A DNA stretch of 14,143 nucleotides, from contig FR895489.1 in NCBI GenBank assembly GCA_000434775.1, positions 1 through 14,143 on the forward strand, written 5' to 3'. The notes below the pieces were generated by a model, which made no database searches, had not been told where the DNA came from, and saw only the letters and a list, made by a program, of their open reading frames with translations. Position numbers and translations under genes: made by a program. Origin of the DNA: Eggerthella sp. CAG:368 (GTDB lineage Bacteria > Actinomycetota > Coriobacteriia > Coriobacteriales > Eggerthellaceae). Below are positions 1-7,454 of this stretch, piece after piece. Numbering within the stretch: position 1 is the first letter of the stretch; each line of letters starts with the position of its first letter.

Positions 1-52
1 ACACCCTCTAAGCCTTTCATAAAACCCCCTATTACAAAAACATGCTCAAACG

Positions 53-79
53 AAAAAGGGCAAGAATTGTCTTGCCCTT
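53..79 (-). terminator. Intrinsic terminator after the MBL gene
   Basis: Read on the minus strand, a 9-bp perfect stem (AAGGGCAAG pairing with CTTGCCCTT) with a 6-nt loop is followed directly by a run of five T. It lies about 110 nt beyond the stop of the MBL hydrolase gene, on the same strand, and probably ends that transcript. The 108 nt between the stop and the stem hold no gene I can support. Confidence 0.8.
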
Positions 80-187
80 CACTCGTTTTAGCTTAAGAAT
101 GACCCTTTACGACACCTGTAATTATATAGCTTGAATTACACTTCATGCCGATCACCTGCTGTTTTATCTTATCTATTCCTTTATCAT

Positions 188-997
188 TTACTGGTCTTTC
201 TTCTCTTCTTTGTCATCAAGATAGAGTAGTTGAGCCTTAACGCTTTTTATGGCTACACTCTTAAGCTTCGGATCAGTGTCCACGTATATTGCATCAACCA
301 ACGCTTCCGCATCACGTGGAACACCGTTTGCCAATGCGTCTTTAATCTGCCGGAGTCTTTCGAGTCGATGGGCTCTCGAAGCTTCCAAACACACAACAGG
401 TTCCGTGATGGGATACCCATGCCCCGGCAACATCACTTGGATGTTGCGCTTCTTCACCAATGCCTCAAGCTTATCGAGTGATTCCATGTAATCGCGCAAA
501 ACACCATCGGGATAATACACCACTGTTGGGCCATGCCTAAAGGCAATATCTCCGATAAAGATTGAATTATCTGCTGCGTAATACAAACCAACAGAATCAC
601 TCGAATGTCCAGGCAAAGCAATCACTTCAAAGGAAGGACCGTTCTCAAAAGGCTCGAAGGTGCCTTCAAGAAGCGTCGAATCAAAGGGTGCAAATATTTC
701 CGCAGCCGTCATGGATTGAAGCTCCGCTGCCCCTTCAGTATGGTCAGCATGACAGTGGCTCAAAACGATCGCGCCCACCCGTAAGCCTTCGTTTACGCAA
801 TAATCCACGATATCCTTAACATGCTGCCCCGATGGCGCTGGATCAATCACGATACACTCAGGAGAAGTGGGTTCGGCAACAATATACGTATTGGTTCCAA
901 CGTAGGTCATAGGAGAAGGATTGTTGGCACGCAAGCAATGTACTCGTGAGCTTATTTTCCCGCCCTCCCAAGGCACCATATCTTTCACAAAGCCCAT
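188..997 (-). CDS. MBL-fold metallo-hydrolase, LACTB2-like
   Basis: This 269-residue soluble protein belongs to the metallo-beta-lactamase superfamily. The metal-binding motif HCHADH is at residues 81-86, followed by H131 (in PGHSSDS), D150 (in GDIAF) and H193 (in LPGHGYPI), so the full two-metal ligand set is present. The early GTNTYIV strand, the LPGHG motif and a C-terminal helical tail with an AHRLERLRQI segment (about 209-218) resemble the LACTB2/YcbL-like branch, where the tail forms a winged-helix-like domain. Members hydrolyse thioesters or phosphodiesters, and human LACTB2 is a ribonuclease, so the substrate here is open. The ATG has an AGGGGA Shine-Dalgarno about 5 nt upstream. The gene follows the Nudix gene on the same strand after a gap of about 160 nt. 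That pairing hints at shared clean-up of CoA or nucleotide compounds, which is inference. Confidence 0.85.
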   Translation of the reverse strand: MGFVKDMVPWEGGKISSRVHCLRANNPSPMTYVGTNTYIVAEPTSPECIVIDPAPSGQHVKDIVDYCVNEGLRVGAIVLSHCHADHTEGAAELQSMTAAEIFAPFDSTLLEGTFEPFENGPSFEVIALPGHSSDSVGLYYAADNSIFIGDIAFRHGPTVVYYPDGVLRDYMESLDKLEALVKKRNIQVMLPGHGYPITEPVVCLEASRAHRLERLRQIKDALANGVPRDAEALVDAIYVDTDPKLKSVAIKSVKAQLLYLDDKEEKKDQ

Positions 998-1158
998 ACC
1001 AGTCCCCTCTCTGTCTGCATCGTTTCTTTATTTGGCTTCTTTTGATTACCGCCTTCAGCATCCATGACACAACACGGCATTTCTTGACCTTTTCAAGTCT
1101 TCTTACTTAAAGCCTTATTCAAATTCCTTCAGTTTTTTCTCGTACTTTGCCCTAGAAG

Positions 1159-2076
1159 CTACTTGGCTTTATCCAACTGACACTGCAAAACAATCTCTCC
1201 GTTTTCCTTTCGGGAAGGATGGAACATGATCTTTTGCAGTTTTCTGCGAGAAGAAACGAACTCTTCTGCTGAAGGCGAGCTGGCAATTGACGTTAGGTTA
1301 TAAACCGTAGGAGGCACAACGAGCCAATGCCCGCGATCGGATTCGCGAATAGCATATGCTGGCGTTACCCAATCAGAAATCTGAGATTCGCTTGTTTTAT
1401 CGTCAGCCTTTTGCCCTTCAGGCATCAAAGCTGAGAAGAAAAAGGTGTCGTAGCGCTTTGGCTCAAATTCAGGCGTGCACCAATTTGAGACAAGTCCCAA
1501 TAAATCAGTACGAAGAACAAGGCCTCGTTTAATGAGCATGTCAGCAAACGAAAGCTCATGCGCAACCAACGCAGCACGATCGTCCTGGTACGTGGGATCG
1601 CTCAAATCATTCACTAAACTATCTTCACTTGGGCCTGCAAGCAAAGCACCGCATTCCTCAAATACTTCACGCGCAGCTGCCACAACAACCCTACGTGCAA
1701 TATCTTCGGTGACGCTCATATATTCAGCCCATTGAGCTGGCGTTGGCCCTACCCAAGGAAGACTTGGATTAGAATCGCGATCGTCTACGCGGCCGCCAGG
1801 AAAAACAACGGCATCGGGAACAAACGCCATAGACTTCACTCGACGAAGCATAAACACTTCGATTTCTTGTCCTGTTGGAAATTCCCCAGGCATTTCGCCA
1901 TCGGTAATTTGATATTTTGTGGGATTCGTTTTTGAATCACGCACGAGCATCACGGTAGCAGCAAAGCGCGGAGTAGCAGGATTGGGGTTTGGATGATCGA
2001 TATGGTCTCCAATCGACTCAAGCACCTTTTTATTGGGAGTAGTTTCGATAAGTCCGCCCGAAATATTAATACGCAC
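1159..2076 (-). CDS. Nudix hydrolase, NUDT19/RP2-like
   Basis: From the GTG start this protein has 305 residues. The Nudix box is split: FPGGRVDD lies at about 92-99 and REVFEECG at 136-143, with a stretch of roughly 35 residues between them. This insertion is typical of the NUDT19/RP2 branch, whose characterised mammalian member hydrolyses CoA and acyl-CoA to 3'-phospho-ADP and (acyl-)phosphopantetheine. R136, E139, E140 and the Gly of the REVFEECG half are present, so the site looks active. An open frame continues upstream to a TTG at 2106. I chose GTG at 2076 because a near-perfect AAGGAGG lies 5 nt upstream of it, inside that extension. The gene sits between a terminator at 2142-2168 and the MBL gene, so it is probably transcribed apart from the ETF operon. 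A role in CoA turnover beside an acyl-CoA locus is plausible but not shown. Confidence 0.82.
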   Translation of the reverse strand: MRINISGGLIETTPNKKVLESIGDHIDHPNPNPATPRFAATVMLVRDSKTNPTKYQITDGEMPGEFPTGQEIEVFMLRRVKSMAFVPDAVVFPGGRVDDRDSNPSLPWVGPTPAQWAEYMSVTEDIARRVVVAAAREVFEECGALLAGPSEDSLVNDLSDPTYQDDRAALVAHELSFADMLIKRGLVLRTDLLGLVSNWCTPEFEPKRYDTFFFSALMPEGQKADDKTSESQISDWVTPAYAIRESDRGHWLVVPPTVYNLTSIASSPSAEEFVSSRRKLQKIMFHPSRKENGEIVLQCQLDKAK

Positions 2077-2081
2077 AATGG

Positions 2082-2088
2082 CCTCCTT
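2082..2088 (-). promoter_or_regulatory. Ribosome binding site fixing the Nudix start
   Basis: AAGGAGG on the minus strand, 5 nt before the GTG at 2076. It falls inside the longer TTG-initiated reading frame, which argues strongly that translation begins at the GTG and not at 2106. Confidence 0.8.
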
Positions 2089-2141
2089 TTTCAACAACAC
2101 GGACAACGCATATGAACGCGTTCGTCTTACTTAAGATGCTA

Positions 2142-2168
2142 CAACAAACGCCCCGCTAATGCGGGGCG
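2142..2168 (-). terminator. Terminator after the membrane Fe-S oxidoreductase
   Basis: A perfect 8-bp GC-only stem (CGCCCCGC / GCGGGGCG) with a 4-nt loop occupies 2149-2168. On the minus strand it is followed by TTTGTTGT, an imperfect U-tract. It begins 29 nt past the stop of the large oxidoreductase gene and separates the ETF operon from the Nudix gene. Confidence 0.7.
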
Positions 2169-2196
2169 CAAGTTTACATATTTACAATTTGTTAGA

Positions 2197-4383
2197 TTAC
2201 TTACAACAATCAAGAAGAATCTCTGCCATATCTTTAACAGGAATTTGTCTATCCTGAGCGGCAATACCATCAGAAAGCATAGTCAAGCAGAAAGGACACG
2301 CTGTCACGAGAGCTTCTGCCTTTGTATCAAGCGCTTGTTGAGCGCGCATATTATTGATACGTGAGCCTTCTTTTTCTTCAAGCCACATGTGTCCACCACC
2401 CGCACCACAGCAGAATGATCTGCTGTGGTTGCGGTTCATCTCCACGATTTGTGCGCCTGTACTCTTCAAGACATCTCGGGGCTGTTCGAAAATATCATGA
2501 TAGCGTCCCAGATAACACGAATCGTGATAGGTGACAGTATCGAAATCGCATTTGCTTGGATGAAGCTTCCCATGAGAAACCAAATCCGCTAACAATTGCG
2601 AGTGGTGGATAACCTCATAATTGCCGCCCATTTGAGGGTAATCAACGGAGAGAGCATGCATACAGTGTGGGCACTGAGTGACTATTTTTTTCACACCGTA
2701 GGAATTAAGCGTTTCGATATTCTCTGAGGCTAAAAGATAATACACATATTCATTACCGAGCCTTCGTGCGGAATCTCCACAGCATTTTTCAGCGTTTCCA
2801 ATAATTGCAAAGTTCACGCCCGCTTCCTTCAAAAGAGAAACGAATGCGGTGGCAACTTTTCGGCTTCGCGCATCAAAAGCCCCCGAACAACCTGGCCAAT
2901 ATACGTATTCCGCATCTGGATTTTCTTCCAATGTTGGAACATCTAAATCTTTGGCCCAATCAGCACGCTTCTGCCAACCAATACCCCACGGATTTCCATT
3001 TGTTTCCATATTTCTGAATGCCTGCTGAGCTTCACTCGGGAAGGCACTTTCCATTGAAACTTGATAGGTGCGTAATTTAAGAATCTTCTCAGGCTGATCA
3101 ATGCGAGCAGGACACTGCTCAGCGCAAGAACGACACGTGGTGCACTGCCAAAGAGCATCTTCGGAAATAACTTCTCCCACAACAGGCTGATCGAGCATCT
3201 CTTCTTGCTCTTCGGTGCGTACAGGCTTTTTCGCGCGCTTCTTTATTTGGACATATTTTTTGCGCTCATCCTCTGAAGGACTTTTATCCTCTTTTGTTTT
3301 TTCTTTAGGAGAGCTTTCGTTTAGTTTGTCTGAAGCAGTCTGGGTTTCTTCCCATTCCTTCAATTCGTCGAGTTCTTCCTGACTCACTGTATCGAGAAGA
3401 ATGCTGCCTCGCTTTTCCGAAGAAGCCCTCATATTTTGAATGAGATTTTTAGGAGAAAGCTCTTTCTCGCTCAAAGACGCGGGGCAATTCGCCTGACAAC
3501 GGCCACAACGAATACAAGCTTGCGTATCGTAAATATCTTTCCAGGTAAATTCCTCTAAGCAACGCACGCCCATAGTCTCAAGATCTTCATCTTCGAAATC
3601 TACTGGCTCTAGAGTACCTTTTGCTTCAAGAGAACGAAAATAGGCGTTTCCAGGTATGAAAAGCGCATGCACCATTTTGGTATAGGTAAACGTTGCCAAA
3701 AAAGCAAACGCTAATCCCATATGCGCCCACCACGTTATTTGATGCGCAAGTGAAAGGGCTCCTTCGTCGAGGTTCTCAAACATAAGCGAGAACACATACC
3801 CGATAGGAGACCAATACGCCCAAGGGTCATTCGTTCCCACAATACGCAAGCCTTCAGTAACAAACCCTGTTACCAGAATAACTAGAAGCAAAACCAGCAT
3901 CAGGACATCGGCAGGCTCATTTTCGAGATTTTTATTGAACTTACCCAAGCGTCGAACCAGCGCAATAACCACACCAATGATGCAAACAAAACCCGCTAAA
4001 TCAACCGCAAGCGAAATGAAATAAAGATAAAAATCTCCGTAGAGAATCTGCAAGCCGAAATCTGCCTGCAAAGCAACAAAGGTGGTGGCTAATATGCAAA
4101 ACAGCATGCCCCAGAAAATTGCAAGATGCATAATCCCTGGGCCCTTTTCATGCACAACCCTTCGTTGCGTAAACACATCGGCCACAGCTCCGAGCAAGCG
4201 CTCTTTTACGCTTCCCTGCAACTCTTTTGGCGTTCCCAGCTTCCAAAGACGATACCGACGATAGAAGAAAAAAACGAAACAGGCTACCACCGCCAAGAAC
4301 AGCAGGTACATAATCCAATACCCAGAAATATTCCAATACAGCTCGCGCGTTGGCGTTTCCATAACGATTAACCGCTCTTTCAT
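2197..4383 (-). CDS. Membrane Fe-S oxidoreductase, EMO/EtfD type
   Basis: This 728-residue protein probably passes electrons between an ETF and membrane quinone. The N-terminal part is a NarI-like membrane domain with five hydrophobic segments (about 22-42, 84-104, 118-142, 160-176 and 213-240). It contains histidines suited to heme b ligation (H86, H214, H221, H239). Two 4Fe-4S motifs follow: C290, C293, C296, C300 and C414, C417, C420, C424. Then come two CCG domains as in HdrB/HdrD and GlpC: C499, C534-C535, C571, C574 and C623, C658-C659, C696, C699. This order matches the ETF:menaquinone oxidoreductases of fatty-acid-oxidising syntrophs and mycobacterial EtfD. Its place directly after etfB-etfA supports that role. 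A Lys/Glu-rich stretch (about 345-400) separates the two Fe-S motifs. The start is ATG with AAAGGG nearby; an in-frame ATG at 4362 is also possible. Confidence 0.9.
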   Translation of the reverse strand: MKERLIVMETPTRELYWNISGYWIMYLLFLAVVACFVFFFYRRYRLWKLGTPKELQGSVKERLLGAVADVFTQRRVVHEKGPGIMHLAIFWGMLFCILATTFVALQADFGLQILYGDFYLYFISLAVDLAGFVCIIGVVIALVRRLGKFNKNLENEPADVLMLVLLLVILVTGFVTEGLRIVGTNDPWAYWSPIGYVFSLMFENLDEGALSLAHQITWWAHMGLAFAFLATFTYTKMVHALFIPGNAYFRSLEAKGTLEPVDFEDEDLETMGVRCLEEFTWKDIYDTQACIRCGRCQANCPASLSEKELSPKNLIQNMRASSEKRGSILLDTVSQEELDELKEWEETQTASDKLNESSPKEKTKEDKSPSEDERKKYVQIKKRAKKPVRTEEQEEMLDQPVVGEVISEDALWQCTTCRSCAEQCPARIDQPEKILKLRTYQVSMESAFPSEAQQAFRNMETNGNPWGIGWQKRADWAKDLDVPTLEENPDAEYVYWPGCSGAFDARSRKVATAFVSLLKEAGVNFAIIGNAEKCCGDSARRLGNEYVYYLLASENIETLNSYGVKKIVTQCPHCMHALSVDYPQMGGNYEVIHHSQLLADLVSHGKLHPSKCDFDTVTYHDSCYLGRYHDIFEQPRDVLKSTGAQIVEMNRNHSRSFCCGAGGGHMWLEEKEGSRINNMRAQQALDTKAEALVTACPFCLTMLSDGIAAQDRQIPVKDMAEILLDCCK

Positions 4384-4392
4384 CTACCCTTT

Positions 4393-4414
4393 TGCCGCGA
4401 CCCCAAATGCGGCA
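4393..4414 (-). promoter_or_regulatory. Hairpin abutting the oxidoreductase ribosome site
   Basis: A 6-bp perfect stem (TGCCGC / GCGGCA) with a 10-nt loop ends one base before the AAAGGG that serves the ATG at 4383. A second 6-bp stem (AGCTCT / AGAGCT), with an AAGGAG in its loop, lies upstream at about 4441-4463. The etfA-to-oxidoreductase gap is 98 nt, the longest inside this operon, so these structures may tune or stabilise translation of the last gene. Neither has a U-tract. Function is inference. Confidence 0.35.
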
Positions 4415-4481
4415 CCAGTACTTCATTCTTTACTAGATTTGAGCTCTTTTGTCTCCTTAGAGCTAATTATTATTGTTGTAT

Positions 4482-5474
4482 TTATGCTTGAGCTTTAATT
4501 GCTTTTATTTCCTGCGTTAAAAGAGGCACCGCCTCAAAAAGATCAGCAACAATTCCGTAATCAGCGATACGGAAAATATCTGCTTCTGGGTCAGTGTTGA
4601 TAGCTACGATACACTTCGACTGAGACATGCCCGCCTGATGTTGAATAGACCCAGAAATACCGCAAGCAATGTAGAGATCCGGTGCAACAATCTTGCCTGT
4701 TTGACCAACCTGATATTGTTTATCAATCCAGCCTTCATCAACAGCAACACGAGAAGCGCCAACCGCAGCACCCATGGTGTCGGCCAATTCTTCGAGTGGT
4801 TTGAAGCCTTCAGGACCTTTCACACCACGACCACCTGAAACGATATAGCTTGCTTCAGTAAGCTCCACACGCTCGGATACCTTCTGAATGATGTCTTTAA
4901 TAATTTGTCGAATGTCTCCAAACCCTGAAACAGCCTCACGCGCAACCGAAACACTACGTGATTCATCGGGCTCGTTAACGTCCATAGCCTTAGGACGTAC
5001 CGTAATGATTTTGAGTGCTTCCTCATTCACGAAACAACACTTTTCAAGCACTTTGCCCGAATAGGGAGGACGCACGAACGAAAGCGTATCGCCTGATTCT
5101 TCGATTGCTAATACGTCAGTAATGAGTCCAACATTGAGCGATTCAGCGAGCACGGGAGCAAGATCAATGCCCATCGACGAATTAACGAACATGAGCATTT
5201 TTGGCGCGTGCTTTTCGATAAGCTCAAGCAAAGCATGTCCATATGCATCAGATGTGTAGTTCTCTAACGATGCATCGTCTAAAACAATTACCTTATTGGC
5301 GCCATAATGGGCAAGTGGAGCTAGGCTTTCATCTTCAACACCGCTACCAAACACAACAGCGGAAACGGTTAACCCTTTTTTATCGGCCAGCCTGCGGGCA
5401 GCACTCAACGCTTCAAACGTGACACGACGTATTGTTCCTTCTTTATATTCAGCAAAAACCCAAATATCAGCCAT
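4482..5474 (-). CDS. etfA: Electron transfer flavoprotein, alpha subunit
   Basis: This 330-residue protein is the FAD-carrying subunit of an ETF, a soluble flavoprotein that moves electrons between acyl-CoA dehydrogenases and a redox partner. The C-terminal FAD domain is canonical: SGGRGVKG (213-220), SRVAVDEGW (241-249, with R242), QVGQTGKIVAPDLY (255-268), SGSIQHQAGM (274-283), NTDPEADIF (293-301) and DYG (305-307). The N-terminal half shows the ETF alpha/beta fold. It lies 21 nt downstream of etfB and upstream of the membrane oxidoreductase, so the three probably form one electron path to quinone. The ATG has AAAGGAA upstream. Whether this ETF bifurcates electrons cannot be settled by eye. 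Confidence 0.93.
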   Translation of the reverse strand: MADIWVFAEYKEGTIRRVTFEALSAARRLADKKGLTVSAVVFGSGVEDESLAPLAHYGANKVIVLDDASLENYTSDAYGHALLELIEKHAPKMLMFVNSSMGIDLAPVLAESLNVGLITDVLAIEESGDTLSFVRPPYSGKVLEKCCFVNEEALKIITVRPKAMDVNEPDESRSVSVAREAVSGFGDIRQIIKDIIQKVSERVELTEASYIVSGGRGVKGPEGFKPLEELADTMGAAVGASRVAVDEGWIDKQYQVGQTGKIVAPDLYIACGISGSIQHQAGMSQSKCIVAINTDPEADIFRIADYGIVADLFEAVPLLTQEIKAIKAQA

Positions 5475-5495
5475 GATATTCCTTTCAAGCCACCC

Positions 5496-6278
5496 CTACA
5501 GAACCTTTGCTTCACTCTGAAGCAAACTTGCAGTTTCCTTAACCGCATCAGCCGTTTCACCCTCAATAATGCGACCACCCTTACGCTCTGGTTTTAGCGC
5601 ATAAGATTGAACCGCAACTTGACGAATAGAAGAATCAACTTCTGAAGCGGGAAGGCCTAAATCTGCTAGTGTCATTTTGTCGATAGGTTTTTTCTTTGAC
5701 TTCATGATGTCGCGCACATTAGGATAACGAGGTTCGGCCAAACCCTGCTGTGCTGCGATCACTGCAGGCAAAGCGACAGAAAATTTCTCAAGGCCATCAT
5801 CTGTTTCATGTGAAACTGCCAAAGATTCTCCCTCAAGATTTGCCTCCACAACAAGCGAGACCTGCGGCATTCCTAATATGGTTGCAATACGTGGTAACGT
5901 TTGAGCGCGCGAGGTATCGCCCGATTTCGTACCACCCATAATAAGATCGGGGTTAAGCGTTTTTAACACAGCCGCCAAAACGCGCGCCTTAGCCTGCGGA
6001 TTAGTTTGGTCGATTGCGGCATCGTCGATAAGCACTGCTCTGTCAGCACCCATCGAAAGGGCATGGCGAATTGCAGGAGTTGACTCGTCATCACCAACTG
6101 CAACAATCACTACTTCCCCACCATGCTCTTCTTTAAGCTGAATAGCACGCTCAACAGCGAACTCTGCATAAGGATCAATAATCAGTGCAGCACCTTCGGT
6201 TACCACTTGTCCTTGATCATCCAAGGTAATAACCGCTTCGGTGTCGATGCTCTGCTTTACACAAACGGCAATATTCAC
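5496..6278 (-). CDS. etfB: Electron transfer flavoprotein, beta subunit
   Basis: This 260-residue partner of EtfA holds AMP in ordinary ETFs or a second FAD in bifurcating ones. It opens with the typical NIAVCVKQ strand, then IDPYAEFAVERAIQLKE (34-50), MGGTKSGDTSRAQ (114-126) and the ETF beta signature region 159-199. That region includes TDDGLEKF, LPAVIAAQ, AEPRYPNVRDIM and the lysine cluster KSKKKPI. The start is GTG with AAGGAG 6 nt upstream, preferred because no in-frame ATG is nearby. It sits 18 nt after the acyl-CoA dehydrogenase gene and 21 nt before etfA, consistent with one mRNA. The sequence is clearly distinct from the FixA-like beta subunit encoded at 8372-9154. Confidence 0.93.
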   Translation of the reverse strand: MNIAVCVKQSIDTEAVITLDDQGQVVTEGAALIIDPYAEFAVERAIQLKEEHGGEVVIVAVGDDESTPAIRHALSMGADRAVLIDDAAIDQTNPQAKARVLAAVLKTLNPDLIMGGTKSGDTSRAQTLPRIATILGMPQVSLVVEANLEGESLAVSHETDDGLEKFSVALPAVIAAQQGLAEPRYPNVRDIMKSKKKPIDKMTLADLGLPASEVDSSIRQVAVQSYALKPERKGGRIIEGETADAVKETASLLQSEAKVL

Positions 6279-6296
6279 GAGACTCTCCTTATTGCA

Positions 6297-7442
6297 TTAC
6301 AGGGCAAATGTTTTCTTTACTTCGTCGGCGATAATTCGACGCTGAACTTGGTTAGTTCCCGCAATAATCGTGAACGCCTTTGCATCACGATAATATCGCT
6401 CAACAGGGTATTCCTTGCAGAAGCCATAGCCTCCATGAATCTGAACCGCATCTGTTGAAGAAAGCTGGGCAGCTTCTGTGCAGTAAATTTTGGCAGCTGC
6501 GACCTTCTTTTTCACATCACGCGCATCGCTGACATACGCCTCAATAGCCTGATCAAGCATAAGTTCAGAAGCCTGAACACGAATCTCCATATCTGCAAGC
6601 ATAAAGTTGATAGTTTGGAAATCGCAAATTAACTGACCAAACTGCCTACGTCCTTGGGCATATTCAGCTGAGGCCTTCAGTGAGGCTTTTGTTATTCCCA
6701 AGGCACAAGCTGCGATAGCAATACGAGCACGATTAAGGGCATGATAAGCAATTTCTGCCCCTTGTCCAACTTCACCAACAATCGCACTTGCAGGAACTTC
6801 CATGTTCTCAAAGAAAAGAGGACATGTTGGCGAACCATGCAGCCCAAGCTTTTTCTCATGCGCGCTCACCTGCAAACCAGGATTAGAGGCATCAACAATA
6901 AAGCAGGTAGGCTTACGCTCTCCGTCAACATCAACTTGAGCAAAAAGACAGAAGTAGTCGGCCACTTCAGCATTTGAGATAAAGAGCTTGTTTCCATTGA
7001 TTACATATCTGTCACCCTTAGGCTTTGCTGTTGTGCCCAAAGACCAAACGTCCGAACCAGCGTTTGGCTCTGTAAGGGCAAAGCTGATTTTCTTTTCGCC
7101 ACTGATAAGGTCAGGCAAGTAAGCGGCCTTTTGCTCGTCATTCCCATAACGAACAAGCGCATCTGAACCAACCGCATTCACAAAAAGCAGGAGTGCAACA
7201 GCAGGAGATTCCTGAGCAAGACGAGCTACGCACTGAGCCCAGCAGTTCACGCTTACCGCAAAACCACCAAAGTCTTCCGGCATAGAAAGACCAAAAAGCC
7301 CCTGTTCAGCAACAAGATCATACATGTCCTGAGGGAATTCATCATCCTCATCTATCTGAGCAGCGCGCTCTGAAACAACATCGGCACACACGCTATCGAC
7401 CATGGCCAGAATCATGCGCTCTTCTTCATTGAGTTGATACAT
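6297..7442 (-). CDS. Acyl-CoA dehydrogenase family, atypical active site
   Basis: This 381-residue flavoprotein has the short-chain acyl-CoA dehydrogenase layout: an N-terminal helical domain, the FAD/substrate signature ALTEPNAGSD (122-131), FISNAE (154-159), RRQFGQLI (265-272), QIHGGYGF (334-341) and EYPVERYYRDAK (344-355). The catalytic base is unusual. The C-terminal position that is Glu in MCAD/SCAD (the YEGT motif) is A361 here, in IIAGTNQVQ. The alternative helix-G position, Glu in isovaleryl-CoA dehydrogenase, is A239, in LNRARIAI. FAD and CoA binding residues otherwise look normal, so it may be a reductase or another modified-chemistry member. It lies 12 nt after the fixB-like gene and 18 nt before etfB, between two ETF pairs, and either could be its partner. 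The ATG has AAGGAAG upstream. Confidence 0.9.
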   Translation of the reverse strand: MYQLNEEERMILAMVDSVCADVVSERAAQIDEDDEFPQDMYDLVAEQGLFGLSMPEDFGGFAVSVNCWAQCVARLAQESPAVALLLFVNAVGSDALVRYGNDEQKAAYLPDLISGEKKISFALTEPNAGSDVWSLGTTAKPKGDRYVINGNKLFISNAEVADYFCLFAQVDVDGERKPTCFIVDASNPGLQVSAHEKKLGLHGSPTCPLFFENMEVPASAIVGEVGQGAEIAYHALNRARIAIAACALGITKASLKASAEYAQGRRQFGQLICDFQTINFMLADMEIRVQASELMLDQAIEAYVSDARDVKKKVAAAKIYCTEAAQLSSTDAVQIHGGYGFCKEYPVERYYRDAKAFTIIAGTNQVQRRIIADEVKKTFAL

Positions 7443-7454
7443 TCTTATCTTCCT

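Noticed and set aside
2115..2124. 10-bp palindrome GAACGCGTTC upstream of the Nudix gene as an operator
   Set aside because: A single short palindrome with no second copy and no recognisable promoter beside it is weak evidence.
4148..4426. 92-codon minus-strand frame overlapping the start of the membrane oxidoreductase gene
   Set aside because: It overlaps the sense gene in another frame, has no good ribosome site and no family features.
4482..6278. Electron-bifurcating ETF assignment for the canonical EtfAB
   Set aside because: The deciding cofactor-binding residues cannot be judged reliably by eye, and an EMO-type partner is also compatible with a non-bifurcating ETF.
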